Below are positions 29,860-40,357 of a stretch of 60,000 nt of DNA, one piece after another. Position 1 is the stretch's first letter. Each line of letters starts with the position of its first letter. Location of the stretch: assembly GCA_950295325.1 (NCBI GenBank), contig OX485807.1:18635666-18695665 (forward strand), in the 5' to 3' direction. The notes beneath the pieces were generated by a model. It saw only the letters and a list, made by a program, of their open reading frames with translations, had not been told where the DNA came from and did no database searches. The position numbers and the translations under genes are program-made. Source of the stretch: Polytrichum commune (lineage: Eukaryota; Streptophyta; Polytrichopsida; Polytrichales; Polytrichaceae).

Positions 29860-30310
29860 TGACCCGTACCACTTTCCGGATTACCCCGTCCAAAGACTGT
29901 GAGACCTCTTCAAAAGGTCGGATGGCGTAAGTCCGGCACCTTCCGGATCTTGCCCAGTCCTAACGGCGGCTATCTCACATGGACGTTACCCAGGCATCCG
30001 GAACAATGAGGATCTCTTCCTACTGCACTCCGGAGGTGGCCTCCAATCCGGAATCCTTACTGATCCGGACCTCTCCTTCTCCGTCCGACGGATCTGTCCG
30101 ACTATCTCTACCTTGGATTCTACTCAATCTGAGCTAACTGGGCGATCCGTACCACTAATCCGGATAGGTCCGTCTAAGGACGGTGGGACCTCTTCAGAAG
30201 ATCAGATTGGCGTAAGTCCGGATCCCTTCCGGATCTCACCCAATCTTCCCAGAGGCTATCCCACCTAGACGTTACCCAACCTACCGGATTAGTGAGGTTT
30301 CCCTCCCACT
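29860..30310 (-). repeat. internal duplication in the 3' region of the inner element
   Basis: Two blocks share GACCTCTTC(A)GAAGATC, TGGCGTAAGTCCGG, CTTCCGGATCT and ACGTTACCCA in the same order, about 200 bases apart. The outer copy has the same duplication at 34915-35390, so it belongs to the family structure. Confidence 0.75.
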
Positions 30311-30777
30311 ACACTCAGAGAGGATCTACAAGGCGATAACCGGATCTGATCTGGGTCCCCTCTCTCATGTCCTATCCGGAACTCTTATCCCTCATGCTCT
30401 CTCTCTCTCTTCCACTAACGATCTCCGGATCATTCACACAAACAACAATCAAGAGGAGTCAAGGAGTGAGGAGCAAAGACATTTATTCAGCATAGGAGTA
30501 ATCGCAATACAACAATTGAGAAGGAACCCTTCTCAAGCTCCTTATTCAGCCTTAAGTAGAGGCTCAAAAATCCCTAAACTGAGGGCGGCGGCCCAAGTGG
30601 CCGCCGCTCAAGAGAAAAAAAAACCCTAACTACACCCAGTCTCCCGGGTTTCCCGGATCCAGATCCGGGTTTTCCGCTGACACTTACCAAGGGAAAGTTT
30701 TATTAATCGTCTTCAAAAACTCCTAAGTCCTACCTGCCTACCTCTATTCTGTCTAACGATTCTAGCTACTCCCCTAA

Positions 30778-32850
30778 CTAAGAAGACCGGTGCTTCTTCG
30801 GAGCCGATCCCTCCTTTGAGTGGCTCCCTAACCCACTGACGACGGATGAGCCCCCTGCCGGCGACGCCTTCTGCAGCCGCGTGAGCATCCTCCTCATGTT
30901 CGGAGACGGAGCAACCTCGTCCTCCGAATCCGCTGCCCTCTCGGTCCGTGGGGTAGCGGTCCCTGGTGTCCCGGAGACTGTCCCTGGGGTTCCGGAAGCT
31001 GTCCCCATCCGGATGCTTCGGACTGGAGAAGGATCGCTTCCGGTGCCCTGCTCCGGATTCCGTCCGCTCGAGAGTGAAGCCGTCCGCGGATCCCTGTTGG
31101 AGGCCGCCCTTGAGGGTGGCGGAGGAAATGGACTCACCACTTGGCAGTCCCGTGGAGACGATGGCGAGGCGTGGGTCATAGGGGCCTTGCCCCTACTCGG
31201 AGTGGCCTCCCGATCGGAAGTCTGGTGCCGGATTGGCGTCCTAGCCCTATCCGGAGTCCGGGACCTATCCGAGTTCCGCGGAACAGGGGACTGGCCCCTT
31301 CCGGATCGGACCGACCCGGTGCTCTTCCGCCTCACCTGGGGAGAACGGACCCTTTCCGGAGCCCCTCCGGAACTACCAGGCCGAGAGCCGCCTCCCTGTT
31401 GGCTGGGTCCTGCAGAGGACGGCGGGTTCTGAACCAGGGCTACTTCACCAACCACCTCGTAGAAGGTTCCGGTTGGTGACCCTGGCGGACCCGGATAGAG
31501 CACCCTCCGCGGTGTTCCGCTTGGCGGGACCACCTTCTGGATTTCCGCTAGGAGATCCTTCATCGTCCGTGAATACTTCACGAGGATGGGGAGGGTCTGC
31601 CTGGCGGAAGCCGGATCTCCGAACTCCATCATCCGGTCGTAGAGATGTGCCTTGTTCACGATCTCCGCCGGATGACCCACCAGCTCCCGGATCCGGCTGA
31701 AGAGCACTGCCTGCTCCGCATGGTACTTCCGGATCTCCTCGCTCTTCTGACTCAGCTCCTGAGTCATAGCCGCTACTTGTGCGGTGAGGTGGGCGTTCTC
31801 CGTCTTGGCTTGCTCCAGCTCCTTCCGGTCCGCCCTCTTTGCCAATTCCCGGAGAATGTTTCCGGGTCCGCAGTCGTCCAGAGCATGGTTCGCCCCCTTG
31901 ACGATGTGCTCCAGTCGGTAATATTGGGTCTTGAGGTCCTCCATGCCCTCCTGGAACCGTTTGAACGGATTCTCCGGAAAGTCCCAAGCGGATAGGTCCA
32001 CATTCCGCCATGGGGTCTCCCGGCTGGGTCCGGCTTCCGGATGATGGTGCGAGGGAGGAGGAGAGAGTGGCCTCGAGACAGTCGGCGGCGGGCTTCCGGG
32101 CGACGAGGGAGGTGCTTCCGGAAGAATGGGGTCGCTGGATGTTTCCGTCTCGACGTCTCCGGCTTCCGGAAGAAGCTTGTAGGTGACCTCGTCCGTCGCT
32201 ATCGTTAGCAGGTCCTCCTCCTCCGCCAAGATGCAGTCGAAGTGCTGGTAAAGGTGTAGAATGAAGGGGGAGAGGAAGGAGGGTTTCCGGCCGATGTGGG
32301 GGAGGGCCCGTCCGACTATCTCCTGGATGATCAGGCCCCAATTCACCGGCCGGACTCCGGACATTGCACCAAACAGCGTGTTAGCCATGGTGAGGCTAAT
32401 CCGCTTCGGCTTGTCCGGATTGAGAATGGGCATGAGAAACTCTAGCACTCTCCGCTCCCTAATATTCCGGCAGTTCCCTGGGTGGAATCCGTCCTTTGGA
32501 TCCGCGTCCCCTCTGAACTTCCCGGCGAACAGGCCGTCGCGGCGGCCGGCCCACCCCTCCGTGATTCCCCTGGGAAACCCGTAGACCCTGTTCCACGTAT
32601 CCGGAGTCCAATGTTCCGGATCCCTCCTCTTTGTGCCTAGCCACTGATTTCCCTTCTCGAATTTAAACTCGCGGAGGGTATCTTCCGCTCTGAGATTCCA
32701 GGGTTTAGAGAGCAATCCCACACAACCCATGACCCTGAGATCCTCCGCGAGCTCCTGCAGCTCTCTATCCTCCCTCGGAATTGCAGGGGTGAGGACTTTC
32801 AGCGGAATCGGGATGGGTTCCCGCTGATCCTCTTCCCATGCTTCCGGCAT
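30778..32850 (-). CDS. intact 690-aa gag-like/plant mobile-type protein of the TGTGGGA element
   Basis: ATG at 32850, stop at 30778. Residues 50-225 form a conserved domain: WTPDTWNRVYGFPRG (81-95), RRVLEFLMPIL (133-143), TMANTLFGAMSGVRPVNWGL (154-173), LSPFILHLYQHF. A Pro/Ser linker (235-280) follows, then a long coiled coil (about 290-450, AKTENAHLTAQVAAMTQELS) and a Ser/Pro/Arg-rich disordered tail to 690 with SDREATPSRG-like repeats. It resembles the putative plant transposon protein type found beside plant retrotransposons, as I recall that family. It has no catalytic motif. It may be a structural or nucleic-acid-binding protein. The outer copy encodes a damaged version. Confidence 0.7.
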   Translation of the reverse strand: MPEAWEEDQREPIPIPLKVLTPAIPREDRELQELAEDLRVMGCVGLLSKPWNLRAEDTLREFKFEKGNQWLGTKRRDPEHWTPDTWNRVYGFPRGITEGWAGRRDGLFAGKFRGDADPKDGFHPGNCRNIRERRVLEFLMPILNPDKPKRISLTMANTLFGAMSGVRPVNWGLIIQEIVGRALPHIGRKPSFLSPFILHLYQHFDCILAEEEDLLTIATDEVTYKLLPEAGDVETETSSDPILPEAPPSSPGSPPPTVSRPLSPPPSHHHPEAGPSRETPWRNVDLSAWDFPENPFKRFQEGMEDLKTQYYRLEHIVKGANHALDDCGPGNILRELAKRADRKELEQAKTENAHLTAQVAAMTQELSQKSEEIRKYHAEQAVLFSRIRELVGHPAEIVNKAHLYDRMMEFGDPASARQTLPILVKYSRTMKDLLAEIQKVVPPSGTPRRVLYPGPPGSPTGTFYEVVGEVALVQNPPSSAGPSQQGGGSRPGSSGGAPERVRSPQVRRKSTGSVRSGRGQSPVPRNSDRSRTPDRARTPIRHQTSDREATPSRGKAPMTHASPSSPRDCQVVSPFPPPPSRAASNRDPRTASLSSGRNPEQGTGSDPSPVRSIRMGTASGTPGTVSGTPGTATPRTERAADSEDEVAPSPNMRRMLTRLQKASPAGGSSVVSGLGSHSKEGSAPKKHRSS

Positions 32851-33074
32851 TTTCCTCTCCTCTCACCCTTTCCGGCTTGCAACCTCTCTCTCTCTCTTCC
32901 GGAGTCCTTCTCTTCCGTCTAATTGCCACAAAGTCCCGGCAAGCCCACTGCCGGTGACTGAAAAGTGCAGAGTCCCAGCAATCCAACTGCTGGCGGCTCG
33001 AAAGAATGAACACCTCACCACTCGTTCTCTCAACAGGTTGCCTTTTTCCAGAAAAGAGTGGGAGGGAGAAGGAA

Positions 33075-33240
33075 GGGACCCTTAAATATCCTTCCTCCCT
33101 CTTCCTTCCCCTGTTACCGTTTGGTTTAACGGAAAACGGTTACCAACCGTTTTCCGGCGGTTCTCACCAACGGTTTTACTAACATTTTTACCAACGGCTT
33201 TCTTTTCCCCCAACCGTCATAAGGCCCGTTATAACCGCCA
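33075..33240 (-). promoter_or_regulatory. candidate promoter with AACGG cluster and TATA box, inner copy
   Basis: On the minus strand GGATATTTAAGGG (33079-33091) is preceded by AACGGTTGG, AACCGTTTTCCG and GTTAAACCAAACGG phrases (33110-33215). This matches the outer copy at 27940-28069, and the ATG lies about 230 bases downstream. Confidence 0.5.
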
Positions 33241-33510
33241 CTTCCGGGCCGTTGGGTAATCTTGGCGCGTCCGTTACTTGGTCCGGACCATGATTACAGG
33301 GTCCGCCCATCTTATTTGACGGACCGGTCATAGTACTTATTTAGAGTCGTTTTTCCGCACAAGGCGGGGTTAGAATACTCTATTTTCCTAGTACAATTAA
33401 TTTTGTCCTAATAGACCCTATTACCTTCAGATAAGGAAGGAAAAATACGGAAATGGAATCCGTATTTCCGTATTTCCGTCTTTCCGTCGAATTTGGACTC
33501 CCACATCAGG

Positions 33511-34457
33511 AGCTGAGTCAGAAGAGCGAGGAAATCCGGAAGTACCACGCGGAGCAGGCAGTGGTCTTCAGTCGGATCCGGGAGTTGGTGGGACATCCGG
33601 CGGAGATCGTCAACAAGGCGCATCTCTACGACCGGATGATGGAGTCCGGAGAACCCGCTTCCGCCAGGTAGACCCTCCCCATCCTCGTGAAGTATTCACG
33701 GACGATGAAGGATCTCTTGGCGGAAATCCAGAAAGTGGTTCCGCCAAGCGGAACACCCAGGCAGGTACTCTATCCGGGTCCGCCTGGATCACCAACCGGA
33801 ACCCTCTATGAGGTGGTTGGTGAAGTGGCCCTGGTTCAGAATCCGCCGACGTTTGCAGGACCCAGCCAGCAGGGAGGCGGCTCTCGGCCTGGTAGTTCCG
33901 GAGGAGCTCCAGAAAGGGTCCGCTCTCCCCAGGTGAGGAGGAAGAGCACTGGGTCCGTTCGATCCGGACGAGGCCAGTCCCCTGTTCCGCAGACCTTGGA
34001 TCGGTCCCGGACTCCGAATAGGGCTAGGACGCCAATTCGGCACCAAACTTCGGTTCGGGAGGCAACTCCGAGTAGGGGTAAGACCCCTATGACTCAAGCC
34101 TCACCGTCTTCTCCGCCGGACTGCCAAATGGTTAGTCCATTCCTTCCGCCACCTTCAAGAGCGGCCTCCAACAGGGATCCGCGGACTGCTTCGATCTCGG
34201 GCGGGCAGAATCCGGAACAGCGTACCGGAAGCGATCCTTCTCCGGTCCGGAGCATTCAGAAGGGGAGTACAGTTTCCGGAACCCCAGGGACTGAGAGAAC
34301 CGCGGACTCGGAGGATGAGATTGCCCCTTCTCCGAACATGAGGAGGATGCTCACGTGGTTGCAGAAGGCGTCGCCGGGAGGCGGCTCATCCGCCGTCAGT
34401 GAACTAAGCAGCCATTCGAAGGAGGGATCGGCTCCGAAGAAGCCCCGCTCTTCTTAG
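33511..34457 (+). pseudogene. gag-like ORF of the outer TGTGGGA element, C-terminal part
   Basis: It resumes at ELSQKSEEIRKYH, in frame with the N-terminal part once the inner element is removed. It has the end of the coiled coil, then the disordered tail (GGGSRPGSSGGAPERVRS, SRAASNRDPRTAS). One stop, TAG at 33669-33671, interrupts it; otherwise the frame is open to the TAG at 34457. Compared with the intact copy it lacks about 13 residues of the GTVSGTPGT repeat region. Confidence 0.85.
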
Positions 34458-35850
34458 CTTAGAATGGCAGCTAGATTAGTTAGGTAGAATAGAGGTAGGA
34501 AGGTAAGACTTAGAAGTTTTTGAAGATGAGGAATGAAATTCTCCCTTGAGTTTGTCAGCGGAAAATCCGGATCTTGATCCGGGAAATCCGGGAAATCCGG
34601 GAGAACGGATGCAGTTAGGGTTTTCCTTAGGGGCGGCCGCCTGAGCCGCCACCCTCAGGTTAGGGATTTTGGGCCTCTACTTAAGGCTGAATAAGGCGTT
34701 GGGGAAGGGTTCCTTCTCCATTGTTGTATTTTGGTTGCTCCTACTCTAATAAGTTCTTTGCTTTTCTCACTCCTTGACTTTCCTTGATTGATGTTTGTAT
34801 GAATGATCCGGAGATCGTTAGCGGAGGAGGGAGGGCATGAGGGATAGGAGTTCCGGATAGGACATGGGAGAGGAAACCCGGATCAGATCTGGTTATTGCC
34901 TTGTAGATCCTCTCTGTGTGTAGTGGGAGGGAAGCCTCACTGACCCGGATGGTTGAGTAACGTCTAGGTGGGATAGCCGCTGGGAGGATTGGGTGAAATC
35001 CGGAAGGGATCCGGACTTGCGCCAATCTGATCTTCTGAAGAGGTCCCACCGTCCTTAGACGGATCAATCCGGAAAGTGGTACGGATCGCCCAGTTATCTT
35101 AGATTGAGCAGAATCCAAGGTAGAGGGAACCGGACTGATCCGTCGGAAGGAGAAGAGAAGGACCGGAATAGTTAGGGTTCCGGGGTGGAGGTCATCTCCG
35201 GAGTGTAGTGGGAAGGGAACCTCATTGTTCCGGATGTCTGGGTAACGTCTAGATGAGATAGCCGTGGGGAGGATTGGGCAAAGGACCGGAAGGGATCCGG
35301 GCTTGCGCCAATCTGATCTTCCGAAGAGGTCTCAGCGCCGGTGGACGGGACAATCCGGAAAGTGGTACGGGTCACCCACTTATCCCGTCGAGTCAGATCT
35401 CCGGTTGGAATTCGGACTCCTCTGGTCATTGGGATCCTAAGAAATAATCCGGATCTCGCTGTGTGACCTGCCAAGACGGATCTTATCAATCCGGATTGAT
35501 TGTGAGGGAGTTTCCGGATTCAAATCTTATAAGGGATGTCTTCACCGGAAGAAACCACCCATTCTAGAGGGTAGATGTAGAGGAGGGGGTAAGCCTTATA
35601 ATTAGGACTTAGAGATACCATCCGGAAAGGCACACTCCGGAAGAGGAAGAAGAGTGTCCCAAAGACCAAAAATCCGGAAATCAGGGTTTCCGGAAATTTG
35701 GCTAAGGAAGAGAAAATAAGCAGGTACGGAGTGCTCTAGACCTCCTACACTTCACAGAGTCCCTGGACGATATTAGGGTCATCCGGACTAAGCCGGATTA
35801 GGCACTTAAAAACGCCAATCCGGATATGTTGGTGTTCGCGTGTTCCCACA
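34458..35850 (+). other. 3' noncoding part of the outer TGTGGGA element
   Basis: There is no ORF of note. TCCGGA and its overlaps occur every few dozen bases. At 34915-35110 and 35190-35390 lies an internal duplication with GTAACGTCTAG, GGATAGCCG, TTGCGCCAATCTGATCTTC and GGAAAGTGGTACGG. Confidence 0.7.
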
Positions 35851-35855
35851 CCTCT

Positions 35856-37784
35856 TGAACACACGGGGAAGACTCCTCAATGATAGTAGGTAGTGGTACA
35901 GGTTGAGATCGAGTGATGCGCTTCGCGGGGGGAGGGCGAGAGAAGTTGACGATATCGGGGCGGTGGGTCTCTCCATCATCGCCAATTGGAGTGTCCGGTC
36001 TTCGCTTCTGCGATCCAAACACCTTGGCGCCTTCAAGGTGTGGATCGCGAGTGCAAAATTCTTCCCCACCAGGCATGTCAAGCAACACCTTCTGCAACAC
36101 TGTGGGGTCGCCAGTACGCTGAGCTCAACGTTGAGCTCCCCTGAGCTTCAGTTATTCTTTGCTTGGACCATCACCGCCAACTCCACCTTTAAGGAATTGG
36201 AAGTATGCAACAACTTGTAAGAAGGCGCGAATGTAGTCGTCCACGGTAGCAACGTATAGGTCTCCACCCTTGTTGCTGGAGGCTTGAAGCCACTTGTTGT
36301 GGACAGACTGCGCAAGATTGCACGATGGCATCTCGGCCAACTGGTCTGGGGTCAATACCTTTTCCTGATTGAAAAAATGAAGTATTAGAGCGAACACAGA
36401 CAGATGAAAATAATGATAGGAAAAACAATAAGGAATCATAAGGGAGATGTACCAGTTCCATGAAACCACCCCATTGAAGGTAGCAGAAGTGCCAAAAAGC
36501 AAGCCATAGCTGCAGGTGCTTGAGACCGTCTTCACTTGTGCAATTCGACGACGCCCACTAAGCCTTGATAGCTAGGTACCTAGTCTCCGCCTCTTCCACA
36601 GACGACGCATTCCGATATTGAAGGCAAAGGTGTCTATGTTGGTCTTGTAACTCATGTTTTATATACAATTTTGTATGTTTCTCGAGCGATTGTTTCCAAT
36701 GAAAATAACAAGTGTGCTCACGGCCCTCCATTGGAACTTTAGGATCACCTGAACCATACACAATGCGCACAGCGTTCCAATTGGCTTGGGCACTGTCTGC
36801 CATGAAGCCAATGAAGTTTGGATGTGGGATACCGTGCCGGGCCATGACTTGGTTGAGGTTCTGCCAGAAAAGAACTTGAACATCCTTGTCTTCTGATTGG
36901 AAGTCGCAGCAAGCGATGGTCATTATGCGCTGATAGGTTCCATCGTACACATGGCAGGCCATGGTGGTCCACTTGGCGACGCGTTTGACATGGTCAGACA
37001 TCATCCAAGCATGCTCGAGATCCCCACCAGGTTGCATGCGCTTAACCAAGTTGACCCCACTACCAGGGCCGACTTCAGACATCTTGAAAACGAAAACTTT
37101 GTCCTTCTCGTCACCCTGGCCCGGGAATTGATTACGCTGGACATAGGCCCAGTTGCTGACACCCCAAAGTTTGGCGATGCCATCCATAACTCCTAACCTA
37201 CGTAAGTATTTGAAATTGGTAACCTTGTTACGGAGGTGGGGGGAATTCAACTCCTTTCAACGTTCAAACACGGGCTCAAGTTCTTCCAACGAGAGAAGGT
37301 GATGAGGATCAATATCATTGTTGAGGAGGAACTCACCCACAAGGTCCTTGCTGGCTTCAAGGACGATTTTGCTATGAGTGGCTTGGGGCGTTCGCTCGAC
37401 GTGCTCCTCGATGAGGGCGTCGATGCGCTGTTGGCTATCTCTGCAATTGCCAACCTTGACGGGATGATGATGGTTGCCCAGATGAATACAGGCACGCTAA
37501 GTGTGACCTTTGCCGTGGACGTAGAAGATTTTGGCATGACATGCTGCAATGCATTTGGGAGGCTCCTTACATATCCGGCACATTAGAGTGGATCCCAACG
37601 GCAAGGGTCCACCAACGGGGAATGGCTCCTTGGTGAATCCGTCGAAATCACTATCATTGACCGGGGAAGTCCGATGAGCACGTTGTAGGTAATCGCACTG
37701 AGGATTTTGGCACTGGAGGTGGCCAACACAAATGGAGGAGCGAAAAGCAAGGCCCATGTCATTGGTGATATTGGTGGTCTGGGT
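35856..37784 (-). pseudogene. MULE transposase copy 2, central segment
   Basis: It holds the zinc region (CVGHLQCQNPQCDYLQR, CRICKEPPKC, CIHLGNHHHP), the MULE core (HVYDGTYQRIMTIACC, FIGFMADSAQANWNAV, TCYFHW) and the start of exon 2 (LAEMPSCNLAQSVHNKW). An intron at 36452-36365 is in the same place as in copy 1. In-frame stops at 37497 (TAG), 37257 (TGA), 36558 (TAG), 36152 (TAA) and about 36119 (TGA) make it a pseudogene. The N-terminal end joins the 56982-57734 segment in frame when the giant retrotransposon and one CTTAG are removed (HVWTK|TQTTNITND). Confidence 0.88.
36365..36452 (-). other. intron of MULE copy 2 (phase 0)
   Basis: Donor GTACATCT after CTG, acceptor TTTTTCAATCAG before GAA. 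88 bp, at the codon boundary matching the 150-bp intron of copy 1, although the intron sequences differ. Confidence 0.8.
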
Positions 37785-37789
37785 CTTAG

Positions 37790-40112
37790 TGATGCACCCC
37801 GTGGGTCGTTCCCTTGCAATTTAGCTCAAGAAGACTCACGGTGAGACATCACGTAAATTTATATTCGCTTGAGAACTACCGTGCCTCATTAATATGTTCG
37901 GTCTCTAATTAATAATTCCTCTCTTCTCCTTATGATATGAATATAATTATTGGAGTGAACACAATCTCATTATCTTAATTCTTACTCTCAATGTAAGGCA
38001 TCATTGATAATAAGAACCATTAGATTTAAAGAAAGCTTCAAGAGGTGTAACAATATCCTTGATAATAATATAGTGTTCAATAAATTGTATAAATCCTTAA
38101 TGTTAGTAGTTCATAACCATTAATCACACAAATGATAGTAATCTTATAATGATGAAGAAGATCTAATATTTTTGAGTCTTCCTTTTTAAACTCAAGTGTT
38201 ACTACTTATAATATTGTAACTTGACATGTATGCATATAGTAGTTATAATTTCGTGAACACATCATTGATTGTTTTGCAATGTCACGTTTAACATTCAAAG
38301 TGTTTTAATGACAAGAATAATTATAACTCTCTTGAGGTTTATTCAAGAGAAAGAACTCCTCTTTGATTGTTAATGACATCCAACAACTCACAAAGTATCT
38401 TAAGAGAAGAAGCACTTTTACTACAAAGTATTTCTTGATGACGAGAAGATAAACCTATCTCTCTTGAGTTTTGCTCAAAAAAAAGAGAGATCTTCTCTTG
38501 AATAGATAATCCTTCAAATTGTAATGACATCCAACAACTCACAAAGGATCTTAAAGTAAGAAGCTTCAATAACAATTGTAGCGAGTAGATTATCTTATAT
38601 CAATATTACTTCATTCATATGTATTCAAACTTTGATATGAATTAATGTCTTCATCATTCTTGTTAATCATAAGTTCAACAATCAATATGTAGTATAATAT
38701 GTATAATACTTATAAGTCAATTATGTAGTTTTCAATAATAAGTTCCTCCTCTTTTGAAGGAGTTGCAATCGTTAAGTTGTTTTGCTTAAATCATAACATG
38801 CATATAATTCTTCAATCATTCAATCACATGTATATTTATAATTCCCTTTTGAGGAGATCAATGATAAGTTCCGCTTAAAGAGATAATCTTGTTTCCTTCA
38901 CTCAAGTTTGACAATCGCTTTCTCAATTCAATCTCTCTCAAAGTCCCATTGATTCTCCAATTTGTCTTGAGCGCTTTGTTCTCACCCTCACACTATCTTT
39001 TGAGTTCTTTCTCAAAAGAGTCTACTCAATCTACTCTACTCTCGGTTGCTCAATCACTTAAGCTACAAAGTACCATTGACGACTCGTAGTTCAATTTGAG
39101 AGAGGTAGAAAGATCACACGCATTTGTAGAAAAGATAAGTGTATTGCAAAAGTTCCTCGAGAGGAGAGTTACAAAAGCTTCAAGTGATTCTTGACACTCA
39201 AATTTAAGATAACTTCGTTGTGTAGAAAATGAGGTATAGATCTCCTAAATTGCTTCCCTTATATAGTCTTTCCTTCCTATCCAAAATCTATACTAAGAGT
39301 GGCAATTAACTTCCACTTTCCTAGATACTAACTATCTTTGATATGTGTAGATAATATCTATCCTAAACGGTTATAACCGTTTTACCATTTGAATGTTCAA
39401 GTCTTAAGATTCTACTAAATCCTTGTAGTGGCTACATTGTACTTCCTTTTGAGAATGTAATCAAGTCTTCACATTTGCTTGATTCCAATGATTTGTATTT
39501 AATCATCCTAGTAGAATCTATCCTTGTCCTATATGCTCATAATGCATCTTCATAATGTTTTTGTATCATAAGAATCTAAAATTCATCTATAATTCATGAT
39601 CATGTTTTCCTCAAAATTCTTCATGCTATATTCCCCATAATCATGTCTTCTCCTACATTCTAATATATTCCCTAATCATATTCTACTACATTCCTATATA
39701 CTCCATTATTATGCCTCATAGTCATTAATCCTCAAAATCTTTCATTCCTCCCATATTGCCTCTTTAATGGTCTTTGAATCTCAAAATCCTATTTTCTATA
39801 TGTCCTAATATATTTCATAATGCCTAATACTAATTCCTCAATGCTAATGTAGTAGCATTTCTTCTTAATTCCTAAGTTCTCCTTCAAAAACCCGCTGGGC
39901 ACCCATTGCCGTGGGCAGTGGGACCTATAACCGCGCGTCTTGTGTGTAAAGCCGTGGGAAGGGGAGCCTAATTCCGCGGCCGAGCTCCATGGCCGAGAGC
40001 TCCTCTTCTTCTTCGTTGTTCCATTGCTCGGTGTTGATCCTCTTCCTCTTGGTGGTGTTTGTAGCTCTAGATTCAATGCTTCTCTACTTGCTTGTTGTCA
40101 ATGTCTTCAACA
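37790..40112 (-). repeat. 3' LTR of the giant element
   Basis: Plus-strand ends are TGATGCACC and TCTTCAACA. All landmarks are offset by exactly 16864 bases from the other LTR, so there is no indel between them. The short frames in both LTRs are identical and I do not consider them genes. Confidence 0.95.
39258..39265 (-). promoter_or_regulatory. candidate TATA box in the 3' LTR
   Basis: TATATAAG on the minus strand, about 1.5 kb upstream of the LTR end. The same box in the 5' LTR (56122-56129) would drive the genomic transcript. Confidence 0.5.
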
Positions 40113-40135
40113 TTTTACCCCCTCCCAAGAGGAAG
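40113..40135 (-). other. polypurine tract of the giant element
   Basis: On the minus strand CTTGGGAGGGGGTAAAA directly abuts the LTR start TGTTGAAGAC. This fixes the orientation. Confidence 0.85.
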
Positions 40136-40357
40136 ATCCTGCCCTCAGGATCGTTTTGGGATTTTCATGCTTCCAGGGTCATATTGAGGGAGGTAGAGCA
40201 ATGTGCGTGCATGTGGTGTTGATATGATCCTTTGCTCCAGTGTGCGTTTCCGATCTTCAAGGGCCCTGGTTATGTATCCATTGAGCTGTATTCGGTGAAA
40301 GCTTTGCGGAAAAGAGTCAAGGTATTTTCTGACAAGGTCTTGGTGCAGGTGACTAGC
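40136..40357 (-). other. 3' untranslated stretch of the giant element
   Basis: About 220 bases between the end of the coiled-coil frame and the purine tract. No feature seen. Confidence 0.5.

Larger units (their letters stand above)
29384..33505 (-). mobile_element. TGTGGGA TIR element, inner copy (intact ORF)
   Basis: 4122 bp, on the plus strand starting TGTGGGAAC and ending ACTCCCACA, with target duplication TCAGG (29379-29383 and 33506-33510). It lies head-to-tail opposite within the ORF of the outer copy. Removing it with one TCAGG restores the reading ATG ACT CAG GAG CTG, exactly as in its own ORF. The intact ORF and low divergence show that it inserted later than the outer copy decayed or was itself recently active. 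Confidence 0.85.
27633..35850 (+). mobile_element. TGTGGGA TIR element, outer copy (interrupted by a second copy)
   Basis: The ends are TGTGGGAGCC and GTTCCCACA, with target duplication CCTCT (27628-27632 and 35851-35855). It lies inside the MULE gene. The plus strand carries a promoter region, a gag-like ORF (28314-29378 and 33511-34457) and a long 3' noncoding part with an internal duplication. Without the nested copy it is 4.1 kb. I find no LTRs: the left and right kilobases do not match each other. It also has no transposase or reverse transcriptase. It is probably non-autonomous, moved by an enzyme that makes 5-bp duplications. Confidence 0.8.

Noticed and set aside
30881-31995. Plus-strand frames of 71-183 codons opposite the 690-aa ORF
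   Set aside because: They are shadows produced by the GC-rich, TCCGGA-rich coding strand.
27633-35850. TGTGGGA element as an ordinary LTR retrotransposon
   Set aside because: The ends and 5-bp duplication fit, but the two terminal regions do not resemble each other and no reverse transcriptase, primer site or purine tract is seen.
38339-40227. Short frames of 66-95 codons inside the giant element LTRs
   Set aside because: They are identical in both LTRs only because the LTRs are identical, they have no domain, and most lie antisense to the element.
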